The notes beneath the pieces are model-generated. The model made no database searches. It was given only the letters and a program-made list of their open reading frames with translations, and was not told where the DNA came from. A stretch of DNA of 57,069 nt, from assembly GCF_018069925.1 (NCBI RefSeq), contig NZ_JAGPXB010000019.1, positions 1 to 57,069 on the forward strand, given 5' to 3'. The stretch's first letter is position 1; every line of letters starts with the position of its first letter. This DNA comes from Flavobacterium erciyesense (GTDB lineage: Bacteria; Bacteroidota; Bacteroidia; Flavobacteriales; Flavobacteriaceae). A program made the translations under genes and the position numbers. Positions 1 to 9,585 of the stretch are shown here, one piece after another.

Positions 1-3000
1 GAAAAAGGAGCGGGTCAAATAAAAATATTTGGTGGCGGTGGTGGTGTAATCCTACCTTCTGAAATTGCAGAATTACAAGCTTACGGAATTACCCGTATCT
101 ATGCACCGGATGATGGGCGTGCCATGGGATTGCAAGGAATGATAAACGATTTAGTTCAAAAAGCTGATTTCCCAACAGGAAATCAACTGACTAATGAGTT
201 GGAGCAATTGGAGTCGAAAAACCCTACAGCATTAGCGCGTATTATTTCTGCAGCCGAAAATTTCCCTGAAGTTGCCGCTAAAACTTTAGAAGCAATTCAA
301 GAAAAAAATGCCAATAGCACGACTCCAGTTTTAGGAATAACAGGTACAGGTGGTGCTGGTAAATCATCTTTGGTTGATGAATTGGTACGTCGTTTCTTGA
401 TTGATTTTCCTGAAAAAACAATCGGTTTAATTTCTGTTGACCCATCAAAAAGAAAAACAGGTGGCGCACTTTTAGGCGATCGTATTCGTATGAACGCCAT
501 AAACAACCCTCGTGTTTACATGCGCTCTTTGGCTACACGTCAATCTAATTTGGCTTTATCAAAATATGTTGCCGATGCGATTCAAGTAATCAAAGCAGCC
601 AACTACGATATTATTATTTTAGAAACTTCAGGAATCGGCCAGTCTGATACTGAAATCATGGACCACTCTGATGTGTCTTTATATGTAATGACACCAGAAT
701 TTGGTGCGGCTACCCAATTAGAAAAAATCGACATGCTTGATTTTGCTGATTTAGTAGCGATCAATAAGTTCGACAAACGAGGCTCACTTGATGCCTTGCG
801 CGATGTTAAAAAGCAGTACCAGCGCAACCACAATTTATGGGATGCTGATTTAGATTCGTTGCCAGTTTTTGGAACTATTGCTTCGCAATTTAATGATCCA
901 GGAATGAATACGCTCTACAAAGCCATCATGGACAAAGTAGACGAGAAAACAAATTCTGACTTAAAATCGACCTTCCAGATTACGCGCGAAATGAGTGAGA
1001 AAATTTTCGTAATTCCGCCACATCGTACGCGTTATCTTTCTGAAATTGCCGAAAATAACCGAAAATATGATGAAACTGCACTTACTCAAGTGGAAGTGGC
1101 TCAGAAATTATACGGTATTTACAAAACGGTAGAGTCAGTTTCAAATACGACTTTAGTGCTAAACAAAGCCGGAATTGATGATGCTTTTGTGAGTGCTAGT
1201 CAGCCAGAATCGCAACTCTTTTTACAGTTGTTGTTGAAAGAATTTGATCGTGTAAAGATGAATTTAGACCCGTACAACTGGGAAATCATTTTAACATGGA
1301 AAGAAAAAGTAGATAAATACAAAAATCCGGTGTATACCTTCAAGGTGCGTGACCGCGAAATTAAAATGGCTACGCATACAGAGTCGTTATCGCACACGCA
1401 AATACCAAAAATTGCTTTGCCAAAGTACCAAGCTTGGGGCGATATTTTACGTTGGTCGTTGCAAGAAAATGTACCAGGTGAATTCCCTTTCGCTGCCGGA
1501 TTGTATCCTTTTAAACGTGAAGGTGAAGATCCATCTCGTATGTTTGCGGGAGAAGGTGGACCTGAAAGAACCAACAAGCGTTTTCATTATGTGAGTGCGG
1601 GATTACCTGCAAAACGTTTGTCTACTGCTTTTGATAGTGTGACATTGTACGGTAATGATCCTCACGTGCGTCCTGATATTTACGGAAAAATTGGAAATGC
1701 AGGAGTATCGATCTGTTGTCTTGATGATGCTAAAAAATTATATTCTGGTTTTGATTTGGTTCATGCTATGACATCAGTTAGTATGACTATTAACGGACCA
1801 GCACCTATGTTGCTTGGGTTTTTTATGAATGCAGCTATTGATCAGCAGTGCGAATTATACATAAAAGCCAATGATTTAGAAGCTGAGGTTACCGCTAAAA
1901 TTGAAGCGATTTATAAAGAAAAAGGTGTAGCAAGACCGAAATATCAAGGCGAATTGCCAGCAGGTAATGACGGTTTGGGATTAATGCTTTTAGGTGTTAC
2001 TGGTGATCAGGTTTTACCGCAAAATGTATATAACGAAATTAAAGCAAGAACTTTATCACAAGTTCGTGGAACGGTTCAAGCAGATATTTTAAAAGAAGAT
2101 CAAGCACAAAACACTTGTATCTTTTCTACTGAATTTGCCCTCCGATTAATGGGTGACGTTCAAGAATATTTTATTGCTAAAAACGTTCGAAATTTTTACT
2201 CCGTTTCTATTTCAGGGTATCACATCGCTGAAGCTGGTGCAAATCCAATTACGCAATTGGCATTTACCTTGTCCAACGGATTCACTTACGTAGAATACTA
2301 CTTGAGTCGCGGAATGAATATCAATGATTTCGGACCAAACTTATCGTTTTTCTTCTCAAATGGTGTCGATCCAGAATATGCAGTAATTGGTCGTGTAGCA
2401 CGTAAAATTTGGGCGAAAGCCATGAAAAACAAATATGGAGCGAACGAGAGAGCACAAATGTTGAAATACCACATTCAAACCTCAGGACGTTCATTGCACG
2501 CACAAGAAATTGATTTCAACGACATTCGTACGACCTTGCAGGCTTTGTATGCGATTTATGACAACTGTAACTCATTGCATACCAATGCGTATGACGAGGC
2601 AATTACAACGCCTACGGAAGAATCAGTACGTCGTGCAATGGCAATTCAATTAATCATTAATAAGGAATTAGGTCTAGCCAAAAACGAAAACCCTATTCAA
2701 GGTGCTTTTATAATTGAAGAATTGACTGATCTTGTTGAAGCTGCAGTATTGTTAGAATTTGACCGAATTACAGAGCGTGGCGGTGTTCTTGGTGCTATGG
2801 AAACAATGTACCAACGTAGCAAAATTCAAGAAGAAAGTTTGTACTACGAAACATTGAAACATACTGGCGAATTCCCAATTGTGGGCGTAAATACATTCTT
2901 GAGTTCAAAAGGTTCTCCAACTGTAATACCTGCCGAAGTAATTCGTGCTACTGAAGAAGAAAAACAATATCAAATTGATATGTTGAATAATCTTCACCAA

Positions 3001-3165
3001 TCAAATCAAGATAAAGTAAATGAACAATTGAACAGTATTCAAGAAGCAGCCATTAAAAACCAAAATTTATTTGAACATTTGATGGAAGCAACTAAAGTAT
3101 GTTCGCTTGGGCAAATTACAGCAGCTTTGTTTGAAGTAGGCGGACAGTACCGCAGAAATATGTAA
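1..3165 (+). CDS. icmF: Fused isobutyryl-CoA mutase (IcmF), 5' end outside window
   Basis: The frame is open from base 1, so the start lies upstream. Bases 1-123 encode the end of a B12-binding domain ([16 protein letters not shown]), followed by a MeaB-like G-protein domain with the P-loop [12 protein letters not shown] and the NKFD guanine-specificity motif, then a mutase domain. This B12-GTPase-mutase order is that of IcmF, which interconverts isobutyryl-CoA and n-butyryl-CoA using adenosylcobalamin, with the GTPase acting as a built-in chaperone. The segments [18 protein letters not shown] and [12 protein letters not shown] are typical of IcmF; methylmalonyl-CoA mutase has a Tyr and an Arg at the corresponding substrate-pocket sites. 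About 1,054 residues are visible, so only a short N-terminal part is missing. It could be annotated simply as a methylmalonyl-CoA mutase family protein. A palindromic repeat pair and a hairpin terminator follow. Confidence 0.93.
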   Translation, partial: EKGAGQIKIFGGGGGVILPSEIAELQAYGITRIYAPDDGRAMGLQGMINDLVQKADFPTGNQLTNELEQLESKNPTALARIISAAENFPEVAAKTLEAIQEKNANSTTPVLGITGTGGAGKSSLVDELVRRFLIDFPEKTIGLISVDPSKRKTGGALLGDRIRMNAINNPRVYMRSLATRQSNLALSKYVADAIQVIKAANYDIIILETSGIGQSDTEIMDHSDVSLYVMTPEFGAATQLEKIDMLDFADLVAINKFDKRGSLDALRDVKKQYQRNHNLWDADLDSLPVFGTIASQFNDPGMNTLYKAIMDKVDEKTNSDLKSTFQITREMSEKIFVIPPHRTRYLSEIAENNRKYDETALTQVEVAQKLYGIYKTVESVSNTTLVLNKAGIDDAFVSASQPESQLFLQLLLKEFDRVKMNLDPYNWEIILTWKEKVDKYKNPVYTFKVRDREIKMATHTESLSHTQIPKIALPKYQAWGDILRWSLQENVPGEFPFAAGLYPFKREGEDPSRMFAGEGGPERTNKRFHYVSAGLPAKRLSTAFDSVTLYGNDPHVRPDIYGKIGNAGVSICCLDDAKKLYSGFDLVHAMTSVSMTINGPAPMLLGFFMNAAIDQQCELYIKANDLEAEVTAKIEAIYKEKGVARPKYQGELPAGNDGLGLMLLGVTGDQVLPQNVYNEIKARTLSQVRGTVQADILKEDQAQNTCIFSTEFALRLMGDVQEYFIAKNVRNFYSVSISGYHIAEAGANPITQLAFTLSNGFTYVEYYLSRGMNINDFGPNLSFFFSNGVDPEYAVIGRVARKIWAKAMKNKYGANERAQMLKYHIQTSGRSLHAQEIDFNDIRTTLQALYAIYDNCNSLHTNAYDEAITTPTEESVRRAMAIQLIINKELGLAKNENPIQGAFIIEELTDLVEAAVLLEFDRITERGGVLGAMETMYQRSKIQEESLYYETLKHTGEFPIVGVNTFLSSKGSPTVIPAEVIRATEEEKQYQIDMLNNLHQSNQDKVNEQLNSIQEAAIKNQNLFEHLMEATKVCSLGQITAALFEVGGQYRRNM

Positions 3166-3166
3166 G

Positions 3167-3298
3167 CAGAGAACCACTTTTTGCGGAGCAAAAAAGTGTG
3201 TGAATCGCTTATCCCGATTTCTGTCGGGATCTCAGAGAACCACTTTTTGCGGAGCAAAAAAGTGTGCGAGTTGCTTATCCCGCTTTTGGGTGGGATTT
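3167..3298. repeat. Two tandem copies of a 66-bp palindromic repeat
   Basis: Two near-identical 66-base units begin at 3167 and 3233, directly after the icmF stop. Each contains hairpin A (CACTTTTTGC, GGA, GCAAAAAAGTG) and hairpin B. Hairpin B is ATCCCGA/TCGGGAT in unit 1 and ATCCCGC/GTGGGAT in unit 2. The closing pair changes from A-T to C-G and another pair becomes G-U, so the fold is kept. It resembles REP-type intergenic elements; its function is unknown. Confidence 0.7.
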
Positions 3299-3345
3299 TA
3301 TCAAATAAAATTTAATTTAAGTCAAGCTTAATTGCAATAATAATT

Positions 3346-3378
3346 CAAAGGTCTTTCTTCACAGAAAGACCTTTGTTT
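3346..3378 (+). terminator. Rho-independent terminator after icmF
   Basis: A perfect 12-bp stem (CAAAGGTCTTTC, loop TTCACA, GAAAGACCTTTG) is followed by a T-rich stretch. It sits between icmF and the esterase gene. Confidence 0.75.
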
Positions 3379-3442
3379 GTTTTGTGGATATCTAAGTCAA
3401 ATAAAAGTAATGTGTTATATTTACATATTAAACTTTATAACT

Positions 3443-4309
3443 ATGAAAAAATTTCAAGTATTGCTGGTTTTCTGCTTGTTAGTGGTGACTATGAATATGT
3501 ATGCTGCGAAGGTGGATACATTGCAAATTCCAAGCGTTGCCATGAGTAAAACCTATAAGGCTGCTGTAGTTTTACCTAATTCGTACGCAAAAAGCAAAAG
3601 TAATTACCCAGTTTTATATTTGCTACACGGTGCTTATGGACATTTTAATGATTGGCTGTCTAAAACTCCAGATAAAATGCTAGTTCATAATTTAGCAGAT
3701 AAATACAACATTATTATCGTCATGCCCGAAGGCGAAACTTTTAGTTTTTACTTAGATAGCCCGGTTAATAAAGGCAGTCAATTTGAAACCTATATCACCA
3801 AAGAAGTAGTTCAAAAAATAGATCAAACCTATAGAACGGTAGCTGATAAAAAAGGTCGGGTAATTTCTGGATTGTCAATGGGAGGACACGGCGCTATGTA
3901 TCTTTCAACAAGACATCCTGAATTGTTTAGTGCTGTGGGTAGTATGAGCGGTGCTCTTGATATGGGTAGTATTGTTACGCCTGAGAGTAAAGAGCGTGTG
4001 ACCAAATTGTTAGAGCCTGTATTTGGGCCAAATGGTGCTCCTCAAGAAGTTTATGCTGCCAATGCGGTGATGAATATGGTTGATAAAATCAAAACTAATA
4101 AACTACCAACCATAATTGATTGCGGGGTAGATGACTTTTTGATAGAAACAAATAGAGAACTGCACCGCAGATTGGTCTATGCCAAAGTACCGCACGAATA
4201 TATAGAGCGTCCAGGTGCACATACGTGGGAATATTGGGAAAGTGCTTTACCAACTCATTTGTTATTTTTTCAAGGAGTTTTAAAAAGTAATGGAGTTTTG
4301 ATTCCGTAA
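3443..4309 (+). CDS. Exported alpha/beta-hydrolase esterase (putative esterase/FrmB-like)
   Basis: The 288-residue protein starts at the ATG at 3443, which gives a clean signal peptide (MKKFQVLLVFCLLVVTMNMYA); the frame is open further upstream but without a better start. It matches the putative-esterase (esterase D/FrmB/antigen 85) fold: LLHGAYG forms the oxyanion-hole region near residue 61, the nucleophile elbow is GLSMGG with Ser145, an acid is likely in DCGVDD near residue 230, and His260 lies in GAHTWEYW. The signal peptide points to a periplasmic or surface hydrolase rather than the cytosolic S-formylglutathione hydrolase. The substrate is unknown; feruloyl or acetyl esters of polysaccharides are possible. 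It is a single gene bracketed by two nearly identical hairpin terminators. Confidence 0.85.
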   Translation: MKKFQVLLVFCLLVVTMNMYAAKVDTLQIPSVAMSKTYKAAVVLPNSYAKSKSNYPVLYLLHGAYGHFNDWLSKTPDKMLVHNLADKYNIIIVMPEGETFSFYLDSPVNKGSQFETYITKEVVQKIDQTYRTVADKKGRVISGLSMGGHGAMYLSTRHPELFSAVGSMSGALDMGSIVTPESKERVTKLLEPVFGPNGAPQEVYAANAVMNMVDKIKTNKLPTIIDCGVDDFLIETNRELHRRLVYAKVPHEYIERPGAHTWEYWESALPTHLLFFQGVLKSNGVLIP

Positions 4310-4330
4310 ATTAGCGTGATTTAGTTCTAA

Positions 4331-4367
4331 AAAAAGGTCTTTCAGAAATAACTGAAAGACCTTTTTT
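4331..4367. terminator. Hairpin terminator after esterase, probably bidirectional
   Basis: AAAAAGGTCTTTCAG, loop AAATAA, then CTGAAAGACC and a T-run. A-rich and T-rich flanks would allow termination in both directions, for the esterase (+) and the DUF1543 gene (-). The stem core matches the hairpin at 3346. Confidence 0.8.
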
Positions 4368-4400
4368 GTGGAGTCAAGTAAAAGAAAGTTTATAAAAGTA

Positions 4401-4970
4401 TTACTTTAAACCACTAATTTTTACATAACCAATATGTAACTGATCATCTTCAATAACATTTTCCGATTTTGTTATTTTCAAACCGTAAAGTAATTTCGTT
4501 GTTGAAGGAAGCATATCATCTACTCGATAACGATCATCCACATCAACACCATATTTTTCGTCAATATGTGATTCCGCACCTTTAAAACCGCAATGTTTAA
4601 AAAAGGCGGTGGTTTTTGATTTTCGTGTTGCCAGTCCCAAGGTTTTAGCAACTGCAAGCATTTTGTAATGATATTCTTCAAAGTCATTTTCTTTGTAACC
4701 ACCTAGATTGAGAAAAAATAATTTTTCTGTGCTACTTTCATCAGAATGTTCGCGTAGCACAATTTCAATATGGTGATTGTTTACGTGAGTCACTTCGCGC
4801 CAAGCATCAATATGAATTTTGCCTTTAGCTTCAGGCCAAAAAGCTTTCATTTGAGGAACTAAATCTTTGAGTGAAGTTCCTATTCCAAAAAAAATATCGT
4901 GCTGTTCTGTAAATCTTCCATCCGGCTTGCAGCCTAGCATGATCATGTATAATTTGTGTTTTGTATCCAT
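4401..4970 (-). CDS. DUF1543 domain-containing protein
   Basis: This 189-residue protein has no signal peptide and begins MDTKHKLYMIMLGCKPDGR. The pattern of a short beta strand, LGCKPDGR, EQHDIFFGIG and later KIHIDAWREV matches the DUF1543 family as I know it. Members have two related halves, and a second weaker copy (IGYVKISGL at the C-terminus) may be present here. The biochemical role is not known. The gene stands alone on the minus strand with a good Bacteroidota promoter about 100 bases upstream (5066-5095) and shares the terminator at 4331-4367 with the esterase. Confidence 0.8.
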   Translation of the reverse strand: MDTKHKLYMIMLGCKPDGRFTEQHDIFFGIGTSLKDLVPQMKAFWPEAKGKIHIDAWREVTHVNNHHIEIVLREHSDESSTEKLFFLNLGGYKENDFEEYHYKMLAVAKTLGLATRKSKTTAFFKHCGFKGAESHIDEKYGVDVDDRYRVDDMLPSTTKLLYGLKITKSENVIEDDQLHIGYVKISGLK

Positions 4971-5065
4971 AATTGAAAAGTTATTCTATCCAGATGAGTT
5001 TGTTTTTTTGCGCCGTAGGATTTGCCTTGTTTTGATTTATGTTTGGGTTGCATTTTTTATCAGAG

Positions 5066-5095
5066 CAAAAGTAAATTTAATATTTTTCTAGTCAA
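5066..5095 (-). promoter_or_regulatory. Bacteroidota sigma-A-type promoter for the DUF1543 gene
   Basis: On the minus strand, TTG (5095-5093), a 19-base spacer and TACTTTTG (5073-5066) fit the consensus TTG-N19-TAnnTTTG exactly. Confidence 0.7.
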
Positions 5096-5124
5096 TTTGT
5101 AAAACCACAGTTATTAGAATCGTG

Positions 5125-8100
5125 CTATCTTTTTAAACTAAAATGGCCTCGGTACTCTTTTCCATTTTCTCTAGTAACCACAAACCAGTAGTCATCAGAT
5201 GAAAGGTTATTCCCATTGTGTTTACCGTCCCAAGAATCGGCATTTTGTAATGTTTTAAAAAGCTTACCATAGCGATCAAAAATATTTACTTTTAAATTTG
5301 GTTCTGTATTCGAGAATTTAATTGACCAAGTATCATTATGACCATCTCCATTTGGAGTGAAAAATTTAGGGTACATTAGTAAAAATATATTTTCTTGAGT
5401 GATTCCACACCCTTTTTTATCGCGAACATAGACCTTATAATCGCCACTATTTAATCCTGAAAAAATATTGCTATCTTGATAATTTACGCCGTCTATCGAA
5501 AATTCATAATTTCCAATGCCATTTGAATTTATTATAATAACGTTTTCCGCGTCAGTCCAGTCTTGAGTTTGGATATTAATTATTGTTGCGGCATTTGACA
5601 AAGTAACCGTGAAATTTTTTGTTGTAGAACATTTTTGTGTTCCATGATCGATTGTTGCTGTAACATAATAATTACCTGGTTGTGAAATTGTAATTGATTG
5701 TGAGGTAGAACCATCGGACCACAAATAGCTGTAGGAATTATTATTAGCATTAATGATGACACTTTCGTTTTGGCAAAGAACTACTGTATCTGAAATCGTT
5801 TTTAAAGAAGGAGTTTCTAAAAACGAAAAGTTTATTTGGGCAATACTTCTGCAATTATTTGGAGATTCTATTGATACATATACAAAAGGCTGTTTTTTTT
5901 GTAACTCAAAAGTTTTAAAATTATAAATTTGATTACTTAAGTTTAAATTTTGAGCATCTGTCAAAGATAAAAAGTAATAGTAATTATGATTGGTATAATC
6001 TGCTGTTAGGTAAGCATTATAATCTGTTAAATTTATTCGTTCAATTTCGTTATTATCAATATCACAAATGTTTGCATGGTAGTCAGAAACAACTGGGCTT
6101 GGTAGATACGTTGAGTTGAAATTTACATCAAGAGATTGTGAATAACAATTATTCTTTTTTACCAGTAATGTATAGTTGAAATTGCCGGATAGATTTGATA
6201 AAGTGTTATCTGATGACCAAGTAATACCATTGTCAAAGCTATAAAGGTCAGCTAGAGTTGTTATGGAGATATTACCATAAGTATTACAGCCAGCGTCAGT
6301 TATTTGGTATGTTGGACTTAATTCTATAAAATCTCGAAGATGAACAGTTATTTGGTCGGATTCACAATTAACACCATTCCGAACTTTTAGTTGATAGTAA
6401 TTAGCAGAAAGTTGATTAAAAAATGCAGTGCTAGACCAAGTAACACCGTTATCTATGCTATACTCTTGTGCTTGGGTTAGGATTTTAATACTGCCGTTAT
6501 TTCCACAGCTTGGATTACTAATAAAATATTCAATTTTAACACTTGATTTGTAAGCCTCTAAAAAAACAAGTTCTCCTACGGAAGTACAATTTTTTGCATC
6601 TTTTATTTTTACGATGTGATAACCTGGCTGTAAATTTGTTGCAATGTTGTTGCTTGACCAAGTGTTTCCATTGTCAAAGCTGTATTGCTCCGCTTGTGTT
6701 ACTACTGAAATTGAACCTAGTGATCCGCAACTAGGTTGTGTGAAATTAACTGTAGGTTTTTCTATATTATCTTCCCCGACAAAAACAATGCTTACTTGAG
6801 AGATGCAATTAAATTGATTTCGGACCATTACGTAGTAATCTCCAGAACTTAAATTAGTAAATTTTGAGTTGGTGGACCAGTTGACACCACCATCTATGCT
6901 ATACTCATGGGCAAGTGTAGAAAAGCTTAAAGTACCACCAACACCGCATCCTATATTCGTAGTAGTTGCCTGTGGCTGAGGAAGTCTGAATGGTTGCATT
7001 GCAATGTGTTTAGGTATGCTTATGCATCCCAACAAAGTTTTAATTCTTATTTTATAATCAAAAGAAGGATTTGGTGGTAAGTTTTCCAGGGTCGGATTTG
7101 TTGTCCAAGTCACACCATTATCAAAACTATAGGCTAATGCTGGTGTCGTTACTGTAATTGATCCATTTGATTGACATCCTGGCTGAATTACGGTTAACTC
7201 TGGCTCCGTATAAATAGTTGCAATAGGTGGAAAAATAAGTGTAACATATCGTGCACTTGATATACATCCATTTTTTTTAATTAAGATTTGAATTGGATTA
7301 TAAGATGCATTTAAATTTTCTTTTGAGGGGCTTGTTGACCAAGTAGCACCATTATCAAAACTATATTCATCTGCTGGTGTGGTGATCGTTATAGTTGTTT
7401 CACCAGGAAAGCAAGGCGATTGGTCAATTGTATAATCAGGAATATCAAGCACGGTGTTCACATTGTAAAAAGGACTTATTTTACACAACCCAGATTTGCT
7501 AATCTTTACTTGATAATTCCCAATATTAGTTGTTTCATTAGGTACGCTTATTGTACTATTTGTAGCTCCAAAAATTGCAATTCCATTTTTATACCATTGA
7601 AAAGAATAGCCTCCGCCGATATTTGAATCAATACTGGCATTCAATTTTAATGTATTTTCACAGAAATTACCAGTTGGGTTAATTTTTAACCCTAAATTGG
7701 AGCTAGTGTTTAAAATGAGGTTGTCAAGATAAAAATACGGAAAACAGGCCATGTAGCTGCTTTCATCGGAATATGTGTCAGGTAGGTTGTTTGGAGCCCC
7801 CAACATGATCGAATTTACATTTATTGAAGGGGTAAAAATAATGGTTAATTGATTCCAGGTTTTTGAAGGTAGGTATGTTGCGGTTCCTAATGCTTGCCAG
7901 CCCGGTGGGAAATTGTTTGTGCTTGGTGGTGTACTCGTGTCGCAGTCTGCTCTTCCGTACAAAGTAATTTCAATTTTCCCAGCGTTCAATATGCCGTCAT
8001 TGCAAACTTGACCGATATTTGGGCCGGTATCAATAATTCTGCCAGATGTAGAGGAGGCGATGTCAAAATTTAACTGATATTTAGTACCGGCTACTAGCGT

Positions 8101-8505
8101 CATAGTTGTACAGCTAGCGATAAACTCTTTATAATCTTGTGAAACTAATATTCCAGCAACGCCATTACCATTAGAGGGGGGGAGAGGATAAATTCCAGCA
8201 TCTGTTGCAGATGCTGGTACAAAACCACAAGAATTAATATAATCTGAAGTTCCTGAGCTCGGTAAAAACCAATTTGTAGCGGCATTAAATTGTGCAAAAT
8301 TATTTGGACAAAAGTTCTTTTGTTCAAAATTATGGTTTTTAAGGAAACTAGAGCTAATTGTGTTTTGACAAGCACAGTCGGTATCATTCAAATCAATTTT
8401 GCCATCTGAATCATCATCAATGCCGTTTTCACAATTTTCTTGTCCGAAAGAATGAGAGCTTATTAAGACAAAAAAAAGTAAGAAAAATAATTTCCGCATA
8501 AACAT
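5125..8505 (-). CDS. Large SprB-like repeat protein with type IX secretion (type B) sorting domain
   Basis: The protein has about 1,126 residues. Starts at ATG 8505 or ATG 8499 (MRKLFFLLFFVL) both give a signal peptide ending near SFGQE; an upstream TTG at 8517 is less likely. The mature N-terminus carries a Cys-rich acidic segment (CENGIDDDSDGKIDLND) resembling a calcium-binding thrombospondin-3-type repeat. At least six modules follow, each with a signature such as YSFDNGVTWTTNPTLENL or YSIDNGVTWSS, as in SprB-family adhesins. The end (PKFFTPNGDGHNDTW to GHFSLKR) is the gliding-motility-associated C-terminal domain used for type B T9SS export. It is probably a secreted or cell-surface adhesin. 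No PorP/SprF-type partner gene is adjacent, although type B cargo often has one. Confidence 0.9.
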   Translation of the reverse strand: MFMRKLFFLLFFVLISSHSFGQENCENGIDDDSDGKIDLNDTDCACQNTISSSFLKNHNFEQKNFCPNNFAQFNAATNWFLPSSGTSDYINSCGFVPASATDAGIYPLPPSNGNGVAGILVSQDYKEFIASCTTMTLVAGTKYQLNFDIASSTSGRIIDTGPNIGQVCNDGILNAGKIEITLYGRADCDTSTPPSTNNFPPGWQALGTATYLPSKTWNQLTIIFTPSINVNSIMLGAPNNLPDTYSDESSYMACFPYFYLDNLILNTSSNLGLKINPTGNFCENTLKLNASIDSNIGGGYSFQWYKNGIAIFGATNSTISVPNETTNIGNYQVKISKSGLCKISPFYNVNTVLDIPDYTIDQSPCFPGETTITITTPADEYSFDNGATWSTSPSKENLNASYNPIQILIKKNGCISSARYVTLIFPPIATIYTEPELTVIQPGCQSNGSITVTTPALAYSFDNGVTWTTNPTLENLPPNPSFDYKIRIKTLLGCISIPKHIAMQPFRLPQPQATTTNIGCGVGGTLSFSTLAHEYSIDGGVNWSTNSKFTNLSSGDYYVMVRNQFNCISQVSIVFVGEDNIEKPTVNFTQPSCGSLGSISVVTQAEQYSFDNGNTWSSNNIATNLQPGYHIVKIKDAKNCTSVGELVFLEAYKSSVKIEYFISNPSCGNNGSIKILTQAQEYSIDNGVTWSSTAFFNQLSANYYQLKVRNGVNCESDQITVHLRDFIELSPTYQITDAGCNTYGNISITTLADLYSFDNGITWSSDNTLSNLSGNFNYTLLVKKNNCYSQSLDVNFNSTYLPSPVVSDYHANICDIDNNEIERINLTDYNAYLTADYTNHNYYYFLSLTDAQNLNLSNQIYNFKTFELQKKQPFVYVSIESPNNCRSIAQINFSFLETPSLKTISDTVVLCQNESVIINANNNSYSYLWSDGSTSQSITISQPGNYYVTATIDHGTQKCSTTKNFTVTLSNAATIINIQTQDWTDAENVIIINSNGIGNYEFSIDGVNYQDSNIFSGLNSGDYKVYVRDKKGCGITQENIFLLMYPKFFTPNGDGHNDTWSIKFSNTEPNLKVNIFDRYGKLFKTLQNADSWDGKHNGNNLSSDDYWFVVTRENGKEYRGHFSLKR

Positions 8506-9035
8506 GTTTTGTTTCAACTTTTTAAATTTCGAGCCACAAATACCAATATCAAATTAGTGCTGACAATGTTCATGTACTTCACTTATATTGCTAAATTGGT
8601 AGCATTGTGCTAAGATACTGTTTTTTGTGTAGGAAAAACGTGAGTTCAGTACGTTTTATCTTATTTTCAGAAACTACTAATTCAAAAACTATTTTTTTTC
8701 AATTGATTTGGGGTGGTTGTTTTTAATTAGTTAACTCAAGAAGTTAAAATATTGCACTACTATTTTAAAGAGCAGGAGTATTATTTGAAAAAAAGGGATT
8801 TAGATCTGTTTTTCTACATTTTTTTTGGTTTAAGTGGCTTGTGGGAATGTTTAATTTGGAAGTAAATATCATTTTATAAAAAAAAATAAAGCCTTGGAAG
8901 AAGTCAAAGTATTGAAATTATTAATAAAATTACTTGCAATAAATGTCAAGCTGCGTTTGCTTGATCTTTAAAATTAAAGTTTGGCATAGTTCATGAATAG
9001 TCATTTTCAACACAAACCATAAAAACATAAAGATC
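8506..9035. other. 530-bp AT-rich intergenic region
   Basis: This spacer lies between the divergent T9SS repeat protein and the lipoprotein gene. I see no open frame, strong hairpin or tRNA. A TTAAAGTTTGG near 8975 is one base off the TAnnTTTG box and might serve the lipoprotein gene. Confidence 0.5.
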
Positions 9036-9533
9036 ATGAAAAAAATTACCTTATTGTTGGTTTTCATCGGGATGATTACACTAACAAGCTGTGAAGTTAC
9101 AGAAATATATGATGAGACGGATGCACCAAGAACAGAAGTATTTGAAGTAAACACTTCATTTAATAGATTGAATAATTACGAAAGAAGAGTGATTTTTGAT
9201 CCACCAATATATTCGTCTGATTCCGTTTTGGTATATCACCTGTATGACGTAGTAAATGGCCAAGATGTTTGGAAATTAATGCCGCAAACCTATTATTTCT
9301 CCGGAGGAGATGAATTAGATTTTAACTTTGACTATACTAGGTCTTATGTTGATATTTACCTTTCAGCTAATTTTGATTTGAATTCTTTGTCGCCTGATTG
9401 GACTCAAAATCAAACCTTTAAAATTGTAATTATCCCTGACGGTTTTGCAAAAACTATAGATAAAAATAATATGAGTGCGGTATTGTCTGCTCTAAAGGTA
9501 TCACAAGCTGATGTTAAGATGATCAATTTGTAA
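9036..9533 (+). CDS. Small lipoprotein of unknown function
   Basis: The 165-residue protein starts MKKITLLLVFIGMITLTSC, a lipoprotein signal with Cys19 as the lipidation site. The rest (TEIYDETDAPRTEVFEV onward) looks like a soluble beta-rich domain without recognisable catalytic motifs. The gene is monocistronic, read away from the T9SS repeat-protein gene and towards terC, from which it is separated by a bidirectional terminator. It resembles conserved flavobacterial hypothetical lipoproteins, but I cannot name a family. Confidence 0.8.
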   Translation: MKKITLLLVFIGMITLTSCEVTEIYDETDAPRTEVFEVNTSFNRLNNYERRVIFDPPIYSSDSVLVYHLYDVVNGQDVWKLMPQTYYFSGGDELDFNFDYTRSYVDIYLSANFDLNSLSPDWTQNQTFKIVIIPDGFAKTIDKNNMSAVLSALKVSQADVKMINL

Positions 9534-9551
9534 TTCAAATTACAATTATAA

Positions 9552-9583
9552 AAAAAGGAAATCTCTCGATTTCCTTTTTTTAT
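9552..9583. terminator. Bidirectional terminator
   Basis: AAAAAAAGGAAATC, loop TCTC, GATTTCCTTTTTTT. The A- and T-tracts suit both the lipoprotein gene (+) and terC (-), which converge here. Confidence 0.85.
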
Positions 9584-9585
9584 TT

